NCBI RefSeq assembly: GCF_014655715.1 | Contig: NZ_BNBM01000005.1 | Location: 62,001-126,000, forward strand | DNA from: Streptomyces lanatus | GTDB taxonomy: Bacteria; Actinomycetota; Actinomycetes; Streptomycetales; Streptomycetaceae | Length of the DNA: 64,000 nucleotides | Reading direction: 5' to 3' | Part shown: positions 22,614-30,612 of the stretch, in pieces | Position numbering within the stretch: position 1 is the first letter of the stretch | How the letters are laid out: every line of letters begins with the position of its first letter | Position numbers and translations under genes: made by a program | The notes under the pieces: generated by a model | Databases searched by the model: none | Told to the model about the DNA's origin: nothing | The model's input: the letters and a program-made list of their open reading frames with translations, nothing else

Positions 22614-23794
22614 GCGGGCTGCTCCGTGAGTGCGGCGCGTTCTGTGCGCGTGGCGGGGGAGAAACGCTTCGGGGTGAACGGCCGTGCCTCCTCCGGGAGT
22701 TCACCGGTGGCCAGGACATGCGCCATGGCGTCCCCGGTGACCGGCGTGAGCAGCACGCCGTTGCGGTAGTGCCCGGTGGCCAGCGACAGCCCGGCCAGCT
22801 CGGTCGGGCCGAGCAGCGGAGCGTTGTCGGGGGAGCCGGGGCGCAGACCGGCCCGCGTCTCGGTGAGCGGCAGTTCGGTGATGCCCGGCACCAGCTCATG
22901 GGCGTCGCGCAGCAGCTCGTACACCCCGCCGGCGGTCACCGCGGTGTCCCAGCCCAGCTCCTCGCTCGTCGCCCCGACGACCAGCTCCCCGCTCTCGCGC
23001 GGCACCAGATACACCTGGCTGCCGCGCACCACGGCCCGCACGGTACGGCTCAGGAACGGCGCGTACCGCCGCGGCACGGTCAGCCGCAGCACCTGCCCCT
23101 TCACGGGACGCACGGGCGGCAGTACGTCGTCCGGGACCCCGGAGAGCCGCCCGCTGAGGCTCCCGGCCGCGAGGACCACCTGGCCCGCGCCCAGTTCCGT
23201 GCCGTCGGTCGTGGTGACTCCGGCGACCCGGTCCCCGGCGACATCGAGGCGCTCGGCCCAGGTGCGGTGGAAGACCACACCGGCCCGCTCGCACGCGACC
23301 ACCAGGGCCGCAGCCAGCCGTCGAGGGTCGATCTGGTGGTCCCCGTCCACCCGCAGCCCCCCGCGCACGCCCGGCGCGAGCATCGGCTCCAGGCGCCGGC
23401 ACTCACGCCCCGACAGCCATTCGGAGTCCAGCCCCGACTGGCGTTGCAGGGTGTGCAGTTCGCGGAGATGGGCGCGGTCGTCGGCGTCCAGGGCGACGGC
23501 GAGCGTTCCGCACTGGCGGTAGCCGAGGTCGTGGCCGGTGAGGTCGGACAGCTCGGCGGCGAAGTCCGGGTAACGCCGTGCCGACTCCAGGTTCAGGCCC
23601 AGCAGGGTCTGCTCGCCGTAGTGCAGTTCCGTGACGGCGGCCAGCATTCCGGCGGCCACCTGGGCGGCGCCGCCACCCGGCTCGGGATCCACGACGGCCG
23701 TCGTGAACCCGCGTTGCGCGGCCCGCCACGCCGTGACCAGGCCGATGATTCCGCCCCCGATGACGAGGACGTCTGACGTTCGCGTACGCGACAT
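22610..23794 (-). CDS. thiO: Glycine oxidase
   Basis: A 394-residue FAD-dependent D-amino-acid-oxidase-family enzyme oxidising glycine to the iminoacetate (dehydroglycine) used by ThiG in aerobic thiamine synthesis. The dinucleotide loop VIGGGIIGLVTAWRAAQRG is at residues 11-29; GVRGGLRVDGDHQIDPRRL and the C-terminal LAGLSLATGHYRNGVLLTP are family-typical. ATG 23794 lies directly downstream of the TPP riboswitch, whose 3' region supplies GGAGGGGC as ribosome site. First gene of the operon. Confidence 0.94.
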   Translation of the reverse strand: MSRTRTSDVLVIGGGIIGLVTAWRAAQRGFTTAVVDPEPGGGAAQVAAGMLAAVTELHYGEQTLLGLNLESARRYPDFAAELSDLTGHDLGYRQCGTLAVALDADDRAHLRELHTLQRQSGLDSEWLSGRECRRLEPMLAPGVRGGLRVDGDHQIDPRRLAAALVVACERAGVVFHRTWAERLDVAGDRVAGVTTTDGTELGAGQVVLAAGSLSGRLSGVPDDVLPPVRPVKGQVLRLTVPRRYAPFLSRTVRAVVRGSQVYLVPRESGELVVGATSEELGWDTAVTAGGVYELLRDAHELVPGITELPLTETRAGLRPGSPDNAPLLGPTELAGLSLATGHYRNGVLLTPVTGDAMAHVLATGELPEEARPFTPKRFSPATRTERAALTEQPA

Positions 23795-23807
23795 GGGCGT
23801 CCAGCCC

Positions 23808-23900
23808 CTCCCTTCGCCGGCATGACCCGGATCAGGTTCGTACGGTCGGAGGCCGCCAGCCTCCCTCTCAGCCCGGTGCGTCCGGGCTCCCGCGAGTGCT
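23808..23900 (-). promoter_or_regulatory. TPP (THI element) riboswitch
   Basis: On the minus strand the segment contains the conserved THI-box cores CGGGCTGAGAGGGAGG and CCTGATCCGGGTCATGCCGG followed by CGAAGGGAGGGG, 14 nt before the thiO ATG. TPP binding would sequester the ribosome site, shutting thiOSG when thiamine pyrophosphate is abundant. Confidence 0.95.
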
Positions 23901-23954
23901 CTACGTTGGCCACCCTAGCCCGCCGCCGTAGGTCTCAGTAGGGAGCCGTACCTC

Positions 23955-24305
23955 ATGGCCCGCTCGCTCGACGGACTCGTCCTGGCCCCCGTCGCCGACC
24001 AAGCCCCAGGTCAGGTGGGTACCCGCACCCGGTTCACGTACCACGAGAAGGACGGCGAGATCTGGGCCGAGTACACCGGCGGGGACGTCGTACGCGGGCA
24101 TCTCGTGGGCACCCGGGACGGCGACCGGCTGGACTTCCGGTATGTGCAGCTGAAGCGGGACGGGACGACGTCGTCCGGCCACTGTGTGTCGACGGTGGTC
24201 GAGCTGTCCGACGGGCGCGTGCGGCTGGAGGAGACCTGGGAGTGGGAGTCGCAGCCGGGCCGCGGCACCAGCGTTGTGGAGCAGGTCACTGAGCACGACT
24301 CATGA
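23955..24305 (+). CDS. Conserved small beta-rich protein of unknown function
   Basis: A 116-residue soluble protein composed mainly of alternating hydrophilic/hydrophobic strands (FTYHEKDGEIWAEYTGGDV, DRLDFRYVQLKRDG, RLEETWEWESQPG), compatible with a small beta barrel. Similar Streptomyces proteins are sometimes labelled as acetylglutamate-synthase-related without support that I can see. ATG 23955 follows GGGAG. It is divergent from the thiO riboswitch and its stop overlaps an ATG of the following FAD oxidoreductase frame (ATGA at 24302), which could couple the two. Confidence 0.72.
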   Translation: MARSLDGLVLAPVADQAPGQVGTRTRFTYHEKDGEIWAEYTGGDVVRGHLVGTRDGDRLDFRYVQLKRDGTTSSGHCVSTVVELSDGRVRLEETWEWESQPGRGTSVVEQVTEHDS

Positions 24306-24320
24306 CTGACAAATTGTCAG
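24306..24320 (+). promoter_or_regulatory. CTGACAA-A-TTGTCAG palindrome at the FAD-oxidoreductase start
   Basis: A perfect 15-bp inverted repeat spans the region just after the first possible ATG (24302) and before the GTG at 24338; TATGGT (24326-24331) lies 6 nt before that GTG. The repeat may be an operator of an internal leaderless promoter. It contains TGTCAGT but lacks the spaced -10 of the DNA-damage promoters seen elsewhere. Confidence 0.4.
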
Positions 24321-24337
24321 TTGTCTATGGTGATCAG

Positions 24338-25555
24338 GTGAGCGAGCAGACGACGCAGTCGCAGCGGAAAGTGGTCGTCGCCGGCGCCGGCATGGCCGGT
24401 GTGCAGACGGCGGTCGCCCTGCGCGAACGGGGCTTCACCGGAACCGTCACCCTGATCGGCGCCGAACCCCACCAGCCGTACGACCGGCCGCCCCTGTCCA
24501 AGGCCGTACTGCTCGGCAAGGCCGAGGGCTCCGCCTTCGACGTCGACTTCGAGGCGCTCGGCATCGAGCTCCACCTGGGCCGCGAGGTGCTCGGCGTGCG
24601 CACCGCCGACCGCGAACTGGACACCGAGGCCGGGCCCGTCCCGTACGACGTCCTGGTGCTCGCCACCGGCGCCGAACCGATCAGGCTGCCCGGCGCGGAG
24701 GGCGTGCCCGGTGTGCATCTGCTGCGCACGCTGGACGACGCCGAGCGGCTGCGGCCGGTGCTCGCCCGGCAGCACGACATCGTGGTCGTCGGCGCGGGCT
24801 GGATCGGCGCGGAGTTCGCCACGGCCGCGCGCGAGGCGGGCTGCGCGGTGACGGTCGTGGAGGCCGCCGACCGGCCGCTCGCGGGGGCACTGCCCGCGGA
24901 GGTGGCCGCGCCGATGAGCGCCTGGTACGAGGACAGCGGGGCGGTGCTGCGCACGCACACGCGCGTGGCGCGCGTCGAACCCGGCGCGGTGGTCCTCGAC
25001 GACGGCTCGCGGGTGGCCGCGGGCGCCGTCGTGGTCGGCATCGGGGCCCGGCCCGCCACGGCCTGGCTGGCCGGCTCGGGCATCGAGCTCGGCGCGCACC
25101 GCGAGGTCGTGGCCGACGAACGGCTGCACACATCGGTGCCGGACGTCTACGCGGTCGGCGACTGCGCGTCCTTCCCCTCGGGCCGCTACGGCGAGCGGCT
25201 GCTGGTCCACCACTGGGACAACGCCCTCCAGGGCCCGCGCACGGTCGCCGCGAACATCCTCGGCGAGACCGGCGTGGTCTACGACCCCGTGCCCTACTTC
25301 TGGTCCGAGCAGTTCGGCCGCTTCGTCCAGTACGCCGGCCACCACACCGCCGCCGACACGACCCTGTGGCGCGGCGACCCCTCGGGCCCGGCCTGGTCGG
25401 TCTGCTGGCTGCGGGACGACCGCCTCGTCGCCCTGTTGGCGGTGGGCCGGCCGAGGGATCTGGCGCAGGGGCGGCGGCTGATCGAGTCGGGCACGCCGAT
25501 GGACCCGGAGCTGCTGGCGGACCCGGCGAGGCCGCTGAAGGCGGCGACGGCGTAG
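24338..25555 (+). CDS. FAD-dependent pyridine nucleotide-disulfide oxidoreductase (ferredoxin reductase type)
   Basis: A 405-residue NAD(P)H:ferredoxin/rubredoxin reductase-like flavoprotein. The FAD loop is VVVAGAGMAGVQTAVALRERG; PYDRPPLSK follows; the NAD(P) loop is VVVGAGWIGAEFATAAREAG; YAVGDCAS binds FAD; the C-terminal reductase domain includes HHWDNALQGPRTVAANILG and FWSEQFGRFVQYAG. Such enzymes supply electrons to ferredoxin-dependent P450s or dioxygenases; no such partner is adjacent. GTG 24338 is preferred because TATGGT lies 6 nt upstream; ATG 24302, overlapping the previous stop, adds 12 unconserved residues and is the alternative. Confidence 0.87.
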   Translation: MSEQTTQSQRKVVVAGAGMAGVQTAVALRERGFTGTVTLIGAEPHQPYDRPPLSKAVLLGKAEGSAFDVDFEALGIELHLGREVLGVRTADRELDTEAGPVPYDVLVLATGAEPIRLPGAEGVPGVHLLRTLDDAERLRPVLARQHDIVVVGAGWIGAEFATAAREAGCAVTVVEAADRPLAGALPAEVAAPMSAWYEDSGAVLRTHTRVARVEPGAVVLDDGSRVAAGAVVVGIGARPATAWLAGSGIELGAHREVVADERLHTSVPDVYAVGDCASFPSGRYGERLLVHHWDNALQGPRTVAANILGETGVVYDPVPYFWSEQFGRFVQYAGHHTAADTTLWRGDPSGPAWSVCWLRDDRLVALLAVGRPRDLAQGRRLIESGTPMDPELLADPARPLKAATA

Positions 25556-25603
25556 CGCGTCGGGGCGACGGCTCCTCCCGGGCGGACCGGCCTGACTTCC
25601 GAC

Positions 25604-25625
25604 TGTCAGTGGCAGATGGCAGGCT
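25604..25625 (+). promoter_or_regulatory. PafBC/RecA-NDp-type leaderless promoter of the Rv2175c-like gene
   Basis: TGTCAGTG (25604-25611), 8-nt spacer, CAGGCT (25620-25625), then exactly 7 nt to GTG 25633. It differs from the consensus only in C for T at the first -10 base. The whole stretch CTGTCAGTGGC closely resembles the published Streptomyces/mycobacterial recA damage promoter. Confidence 0.55.
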
Positions 25626-25632
25626 TGTTCCC

Positions 25633-25998
25633 GTGACCGAGATTGACGCAAAGATCGATGCTCTCGTCCCCGCCTGGCTCACCCTGCCCGACATCGCCGA
25701 ACAGCTCGGCGTCGAGGTGACGCGCGTCCGGCAGCTGGTCAAGGAGGGCCAGCTGATCGCCGTACGCCGTGGTGAGAACCGCGCGCTGCACGTCCCTGCC
25801 GCCTTCATCGACGGGGACAAGGTCGTCAAGGGCCTGTCCGGGACCCTGACGCTGCTGCGGGACGACGGCTTCACGGACGAAGAGATGCTGGAGTGGCTCT
25901 TCACCCCGGACGAGAGCCTGCCGGGCACCCCCGCGCAGGCCCTCAGTGAGAACCGCGGCACGGAGGTGAAGCGCCGCGCCCAGGCGCTCGCCGTCTGA
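25633..25998 (+). CDS. Rv2175c-like DNA-binding protein
   Basis: A 121-residue protein of the Rv2175c family. Residues 18-62 form a winged/MerR-like helix-turn-helix (LTLPDIAEQLGVEVTRVRQL) and a C-terminal Rv2175c-type domain follows (LRDDGFTDEEMLEWLFTPDE). In M. tuberculosis Rv2175c binds DNA and is phosphorylated by PknL, whose gene is adjacent there; here the related PASTA kinase lies 4 kb upstream on the opposite strand. GTG 25633 has no ribosome site and is exactly 7 nt from the -10, so it is probably leaderless. Sharing of a damage-type promoter with the kinase suggests co-regulation. Confidence 0.88.
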   Translation: MTEIDAKIDALVPAWLTLPDIAEQLGVEVTRVRQLVKEGQLIAVRRGENRALHVPAAFIDGDKVVKGLSGTLTLLRDDGFTDEEMLEWLFTPDESLPGTPAQALSENRGTEVKRRAQALAV

Positions 25999-26267
25999 GC
26001 CGAACACCGGGATCCGAACACCGTCCGGCGTACGGGCCGGGGCAACCCGCGGGCCACGGCCGCGGTCGAGCACGGCCGCATGACCATGAAGTCTCGTGAT
26101 CATGAGTTGCCCCATATGCGCCCATACGTGCCCGTACGCCCCCGAACAACAGCACCGCCGCGGGTGGCCCACAGACGCCACCCGCGCGCGGCGCTCCGAT
26201 TACCGTGCCTCCGTCCGGCACCCGCCCGACCTCACCCGCCCGGCAACCCGACCCCTGGGGGCACCGC

Positions 26268-26930
26268 ATGTCCGACACCGTCACCGCAGGCACCGCCCGC
26301 GCGCAGCTCGCCGACGCCCGGCTCTACCTCTGCACCGACGCCCGCAAGCGACAGGGCGACCTCGCGGAGTTCCTGGACGCCGCCCTCGCCGGTGGCGTCG
26401 ACATAGTGCAGCTGCGGGACAAGGGGATGGAGGCGGCCGAGGAGCTGGAGCACCTCAAGGTCTTCGCCGACGCCTGCGCCCGGCACGGCAAGCTCCTCGC
26501 GGTCAACGACCGGGCCGACGTGGCCCACGCCGCCGGTGCCGATGTCCTGCACCTGGGCCAGGGCGACCTCCCGGTCCCGGCCGCCCGCGCGATCCTCGGG
26601 GACGACGTCCTGATCGGCCGCTCCACGCACGCCGACGTCGAGGCCGACGCGGCCGCCGTCCAGGACAGCGTGGACTACTTCTGCACCGGCCCCTGCTGGC
26701 CGACCCCCACCAAGCCCGGCCGCCACGCCCCCGGCCTCGACCTGGTCCGCCACACCGCCGCCCTCGCCACCGACCGCCCCTGGTTCGCCATCGGCGGCAT
26801 CGACCTCGGCAATCTCGACCAGGTGCTGGAGGCGGGCGCCCGCCGTGTCGTCGTCGTACGGGCGATCACCGAGGCCGCCGATCCCGGCGCCGCGGCGGCG
26901 GAGTTCGCCAAGCGGCTGCGGCAGGCGTAG
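26268..26930 (+). CDS. thiE: Thiamine-phosphate synthase
   Basis: A 220-residue TIM-barrel enzyme joining hydroxymethylpyrimidine pyrophosphate and thiazole phosphate to give thiamine phosphate. Motifs: LADARLYLCTDAR, VDIVQLRDKGMEA (pyrophosphate/Mg contact), LLAVNDRADVAHAAGADVLH, the short IGRSTHADVEA loop, and WFAIGGIDLGNLDQVLEAGA. ATG 26268 follows a GGGGG ribosome site. It stands alone, about 2.5 kb downstream of thiOSG on the opposite strand. Its 269-bp upstream gap contains the near-palindrome CTCGTGATCATGAG (26093-26106) but no THI box, so regulation seems to differ from thiOSG. Confidence 0.95.
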   Translation: MSDTVTAGTARAQLADARLYLCTDARKRQGDLAEFLDAALAGGVDIVQLRDKGMEAAEELEHLKVFADACARHGKLLAVNDRADVAHAAGADVLHLGQGDLPVPAARAILGDDVLIGRSTHADVEADAAAVQDSVDYFCTGPCWPTPTKPGRHAPGLDLVRHTAALATDRPWFAIGGIDLGNLDQVLEAGARRVVVVRAITEAADPGAAAAEFAKRLRQA

Positions 26931-27013
26931 GGGACCGGACCCGTTGTCCCGTCTCATCCATTGGGCAGCGTGACCGTGTTCCTACGGGCTTGGCGCCCAA
27001 TTCGGCCCCCGTT

Positions 27014-27059
27014 TGTCCAAGGCGTGGACAGTAGCCGGACAATTCGGGCAAATGTCCGG
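27014..27059 (+). promoter_or_regulatory. Cluster of TGTCC/GGACA inverted repeats upstream of metF
   Basis: TGTCCA-N5-TGGACA (27014-27030) is followed after 4 nt by CCGGACA-N11-TGTCCGG (27035-27059): four alternating half-sites in 46 bp, ending 30 bp before a leaderless-type -10 (TAACCT, 27090-27095) of metF. This looks like a multi-site operator; the regulator is not identified. Confidence 0.45.
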
Positions 27060-27101
27060 TGTCCGGTTGGGGGACCGGGGGCCCCTGGCTAACCTGCGAG
27101 T

Positions 27102-28025
27102 ATGGCCCTCGGCACCGCATCCATCAGGTCGGACCACGCGCGCACCGTGCGCGAGATGCTCGCGACCGGCAAGACGACGTATTCCTTCGAGTTCTACGCG
27201 CCCAAGACCCCGAAGGGCGAGCGGAACCTGTGGAACGCGCTGCGCCGGGTCGAGGCAGTCGGCCCCGACTTCGTCTCCGTGACCTACGGAGCGGGCGGTT
27301 CCACCCGTGCGGGCACGGTCAAGGCGACCGAGGCCATCGCCTCGGACACCACACTCACTCCGATCGCCCACCTCACCGCCGTCGACCACTCGGTGGCCGA
27401 CCTGCGCAACATCATCGGCCAGTACGCCGACGCCGGGATCCGCAACATGCTGGCACTGCGCGGCGACCCGCCCGGTGACCCGCTGGGTGACTGGGTGCGG
27501 CATCCGCAGGGCCTGGCCTACGCCGCCGAGCTCGTCGAGCTGATCAAGGCGTCCGGAGATTTCTGTGTGGGCGTCGCGGCCTTCCCGGCGATGCATCCGC
27601 GCTCCGACGACTGGGACATCGACGTCAGTCACTTCGTCGACAAGTGCCGAGCGGGTGCGGACTATGCGATCACGCAAATGTTCTTCGAACCCGAGGACTA
27701 CCTGCGGTTGCGCGACCGTGTCTCGGCCGCGGGCTGCGACACCCCGATCATCCCGGAGATCATGCCCATCGCCAGCACAAGGACGCTGGAGCGGATCCCG
27801 TCCCTCACCAACGCCTCCTTCCCGGCCGCCCTGAAAGAGCGGATCCTCACAGCAAAGGACGATCCGGCGGCTGTACGCTCCATTGGCATCGAGTTCGCCA
27901 CGGAGTTCTGCGCGCGGCTACTGGCCGAGGGAGTGCCCGGACTGCACTTCATCACGCTCAACAACTCCACGGCGACCCTGGAAATCTACGAGAACCTGGG
28001 CCTGCACCACCCACCGCAGGCCTAG
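27102..28025 (+). CDS. metF: 5,10-methylenetetrahydrofolate reductase
   Basis: A 307-residue FAD-dependent TIM-barrel enzyme reducing methylene-THF to 5-methyl-THF for methionine synthesis. Motifs: YSFEFYAPKTPKGERNLW (catalytic Glu), FVSVTYGAGGSTR, TPIAHLTAVDHS, NMLALRGDPPGD (FAD-binding), YAITQMFFEPEDYLRLRDR, and PGLHFITLNNS at the C-terminus. ATG 27102 has TAACCT 6 nt upstream and no Shine-Dalgarno, so it is probably leaderless. The inverted-repeat cluster at 27014-27059 suggests specific control. The related M. tuberculosis Rv2172c lies in the same neighbourhood. Confidence 0.95.
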   Translation: MALGTASIRSDHARTVREMLATGKTTYSFEFYAPKTPKGERNLWNALRRVEAVGPDFVSVTYGAGGSTRAGTVKATEAIASDTTLTPIAHLTAVDHSVADLRNIIGQYADAGIRNMLALRGDPPGDPLGDWVRHPQGLAYAAELVELIKASGDFCVGVAAFPAMHPRSDDWDIDVSHFVDKCRAGADYAITQMFFEPEDYLRLRDRVSAAGCDTPIIPEIMPIASTRTLERIPSLTNASFPAALKERILTAKDDPAAVRSIGIEFATEFCARLLAEGVPGLHFITLNNSTATLEIYENLGLHHPPQA

Positions 28026-28082
28026 ACCGGTCGTCCTGATATACGTCACACTGCGTAGGCGGCCACTGGGAGAGGGGCGTAC

Positions 28083-29042
28083 ATGGGCTGGACGGTCCTC
28101 TACATCGCGTTCGGCATCGTCGCGCTGTGGCTGCTGGGCGAGGTGCTGCTGCAGTACAAGGCGCGGCTGCGCTGGCGCCTGCTGGCCTTCGTCGGCTTCC
28201 TCGGTGTCGTGGTCGGGGTACTGATCCCGTCCGTCGTCGTCATCGGTCTGGGCGCGGCGGCGTTCGCGGTCGGCCAGACCTACGTCACGCTGTCGTTCCG
28301 CCGCGGCTTCTCGGCGGGCTGGGCGGTCTCCGCTCCTGCCCTGGGCCCGCTGGGCGCCAAGCGCCGCCGCGGCGAGCCGGAGCGCCAGGAGCCGACCCTT
28401 GAGGTCTCCGACCTGGAGGCGGGCGAGAGCGGCTACGGCGGCAACACCCCCGACTACGGCCAGGACGGCGTCGGCTACGGCGACGACTACGACCGCGACG
28501 ACGTCTTCACACCCACCCGCGGTGGACAGCCCATGCCCGCGGAGGCGAACGCCGTCTACGAACCGCAGCCCATGCCGGAGGACACCGGCTCGTACGGCAT
28601 ATACAGCGACGCCGCCTACGCCGCTGCCGCCGACCCGAACTACGCGGCCGCCGGCCAGCCCCAGGACCAGTACGCGACGGCCGACCAGGGCTACGGCTAC
28701 GACGGCTACACCGGGTACGACCAGCAGCAGTACGGCTACGACCAGAGCGGCCAGCAGCAGTACGCCGCCTACTCCGACCCCTACATCGGCACCCAGACCT
28801 ACGACGGCGCCGCCTACGACGCCTACGGCCAGCAGCAGTACGGCCAGCAGGGCTACGGCCAGGACCAGTACGCCACCGGCACCTACGGCGAGGGCACCCC
28901 GCCCGGCGGCGTCTGGGTCCCGCAGCAGCGCACCGACGAGGCGTACGGCGGTGAACTCCCGCCCGAGCAGCAGTACCCGTACCAGGGGAACGGCCAGCAG
29001 CAGGGGCAGGGTCAGGGGTACGACGAGCAGTACCGTTTCTGA
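28083..29042 (+). CDS. Membrane protein with long Tyr/Gln/Gly-rich low-complexity tail
   Basis: A 319-residue protein of unknown function. Residues 1-75 hold two to three hydrophobic segments (VLYIAFGIVALWLLGEVLL; LLAFVGFLGVVVGVLIPSVVV; LGAAAFAVGQTYV). After a basic stretch (KRRRGEPER, about 99) some 210 residues are disordered and dominated by Tyr, Gln, Gly, Asp and Ala with recurrent YGQ, GYG, QQQYG units, like prion-like or phase-separating domains. ATG 28083 follows GGGAGAGG. It lies 57 bp after metF and may be co-transcribed, though the function need not be related. The low-complexity tail resembles that of some polar-growth-associated actinobacterial membrane proteins, but this is only analogy. 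Confidence 0.85.
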   Translation: MGWTVLYIAFGIVALWLLGEVLLQYKARLRWRLLAFVGFLGVVVGVLIPSVVVIGLGAAAFAVGQTYVTLSFRRGFSAGWAVSAPALGPLGAKRRRGEPERQEPTLEVSDLEAGESGYGGNTPDYGQDGVGYGDDYDRDDVFTPTRGGQPMPAEANAVYEPQPMPEDTGSYGIYSDAAYAAAADPNYAAAGQPQDQYATADQGYGYDGYTGYDQQQYGYDQSGQQQYAAYSDPYIGTQTYDGAAYDAYGQQQYGQQGYGQDQYATGTYGEGTPPGGVWVPQQRTDEAYGGELPPEQQYPYQGNGQQQGQGQGYDEQYRF

Positions 29043-29074
29043 CGGTCCCGCGCGCCGCACCGCTCAGGCGCGGT

Positions 29075-30556
29075 TCACTGCGAGCCCCGGAACTCCGGGC
29101 CCTCCACGATCAGTCCCGCCACCAGCGCGCCCGACATACCGGCATGCGGCAGTCCGCCGCCGGGGTGGGACCAGCCGCCCGCCATGAACAGTCCGGGCAG
29201 CGCCGTGCTGTTGGACGGGTGCAGCAGTCTCCCCTCGGCCGCGGCCAGCGCCGGTGCCGGAACCGCTCCGCCCGCCGCGCCGGTCACCTCCGCGATGTCG
29301 GCCGGGGTGCGCACCTCGTGCCAGAGGAGACGGTCGCGCAGCTCCGGAACGGCACGCTCGGCGACGGTGATCAGGTCTTCCGCGTGCCGGGCGTCGGTGT
29401 CCGATCCCGACGGCACCGTCGCGGTGAGGGTGATCGCCTCATGGCCGGTGTCCGGAACCAGCGCCGGGTCATCGGGCCGCAGGACCGTCACCGTGGGACG
29501 TGAGGCCATCGCCGTGGCCACGCCGAACAGCGCGTCCAGCTCGGCCTCGCGGTCCTCCGCGTGCACCACCGTGCGGTGCGCCGTGCCCCGCGGCCGACCG
29601 CCGCGCAGCGCCAGCAGCACCGTGAGCCGGCTCGCCGCCCCACGCTGGGGTACGACCTCGCCCTCGGCTCGGGGCGCCGGGCGGTCCAGCACGCCCGGAG
29701 CGACCCCGCAGACCACGAGGTCGGCCTCCGCCACTGTGCCGTCGGCCAACTCCACTCCGGCCGCCCGGCCGTCCTTCTCCACGACCCCGGTGACCTCCGC
29801 ACCGAAGTGGAACTCGACTCTCCGGGCCAGGCACCGCTCGTACACGGCCCGCGCCAACTCCCGTATGCCGCCCCGCACATACCAGGTCCCGAAGGCATGC
29901 TCCAGATACGGCAGCACCGCCGCGCTCGCCGGGGCCTCCCGGGGATCCAGGCCGTATGCCAGCGCGTGGCTCTCCAGCAGGGCCACCAGCCGGGGGTCGC
30001 GCAGCTCCCAGGCGCCGATCTCGGCGAGCGTGCCGGCCCGGCGGGTGCGCAGGAGTCGCTTGTGGGGGACCGAAGGGTAGGGCTCGCGCTCGGCCAGTAC
30101 CTGCCAGTTGGGCCACAGGGGCTCTTCCAGGAGCGGTCTGCGCGTCCGGTCCCAGGCCTCGCGGGCGCGGACCAGGAAGTCGCCCCAGCGGCCGCCCGCC
30201 CCCGCGCCCAGCGCCTCGTCCAGGGCGGCCACGACGCCCGCGCGCGAGGCGTTCGGCAGGGGTGCCTCGGTGCCGTCCGCGAACAAGTGCCGCGCGGACG
30301 GGTCGACCTGGACCAGCTCGACGCAGGACTCCAGCGGCTCCTTGCCGGTCTTGATGAACAGATCGCGGTACACGGCGGGGAGCGGGAGCAGCCCGGGCCC
30401 CGTGTCGAAGCCGAAGCCGTCGCGCTCGAAGCGGCGCACCGCTCCGCCGTACGTCTCCGTACGCTCGTACACCGCCACCCGGTGGCCCGCGACGGCCAGC
30501 CGGGCAGCGGCCGCCATGGCGCCCACCCCGGCGCCGATCACCGCAATCCTTGCCAT
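29075..30556 (-). CDS. CrtI/phytoene desaturase-like FAD-dependent oxidoreductase
   Basis: A 493-residue flavoprotein of the amine oxidase/phytoene desaturase family. The FAD dinucleotide motif is at the very N-terminus (ARIAVIGAGVGAMAAAARLA, residues 2-21), then ERTETYGGAVRRFERDGFGFDTGP; the C-terminus carries LPGLFMAGGWSHPGGGLPHAGMSG, the carotenoid-desaturase signature. No other carotenoid genes are nearby, so its substrate is uncertain. ATG 30556 has no ribosome site but lies 7 nt after a TAAAGT -10 that is part of a DNA-damage-type promoter. A longer upstream open frame runs through the DUF4126 gene in another frame and is rejected. Confidence 0.88.
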   Translation of the reverse strand: MARIAVIGAGVGAMAAAARLAVAGHRVAVYERTETYGGAVRRFERDGFGFDTGPGLLPLPAVYRDLFIKTGKEPLESCVELVQVDPSARHLFADGTEAPLPNASRAGVVAALDEALGAGAGGRWGDFLVRAREAWDRTRRPLLEEPLWPNWQVLAEREPYPSVPHKRLLRTRRAGTLAEIGAWELRDPRLVALLESHALAYGLDPREAPASAAVLPYLEHAFGTWYVRGGIRELARAVYERCLARRVEFHFGAEVTGVVEKDGRAAGVELADGTVAEADLVVCGVAPGVLDRPAPRAEGEVVPQRGAASRLTVLLALRGGRPRGTAHRTVVHAEDREAELDALFGVATAMASRPTVTVLRPDDPALVPDTGHEAITLTATVPSGSDTDARHAEDLITVAERAVPELRDRLLWHEVRTPADIAEVTGAAGGAVPAPALAAAEGRLLHPSNSTALPGLFMAGGWSHPGGGLPHAGMSGALVAGLIVEGPEFRGSQ

Positions 30557-30563
30557 GCGTGGG

Positions 30564-30585
30564 ACTTTATCGGCCGGCACTGACA
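30564..30585 (-). promoter_or_regulatory. PafBC/RecA-NDp-type leaderless promoter of the CrtI-like gene
   Basis: Minus strand: TGTCAGTG (30585-30578) preceded by T, 8-nt spacer, TAAAGT (30569-30564), then 7 nt to ATG 30556. This is a full match to tTGTCRGTG-N8-TANNNT. It sits in the 56-bp gap after the DUF4126 stop. Confidence 0.6.
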
Positions 30586-30612
30586 ACAGCGCACTGACCT
30601 CGCAGGACGTGC

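Noticed and set aside
26080..26267. TPP riboswitch before thiE
   Set aside because: No CTGAGA or CTGATC...GCGAAGGGA cores are present, unlike upstream of thiO.
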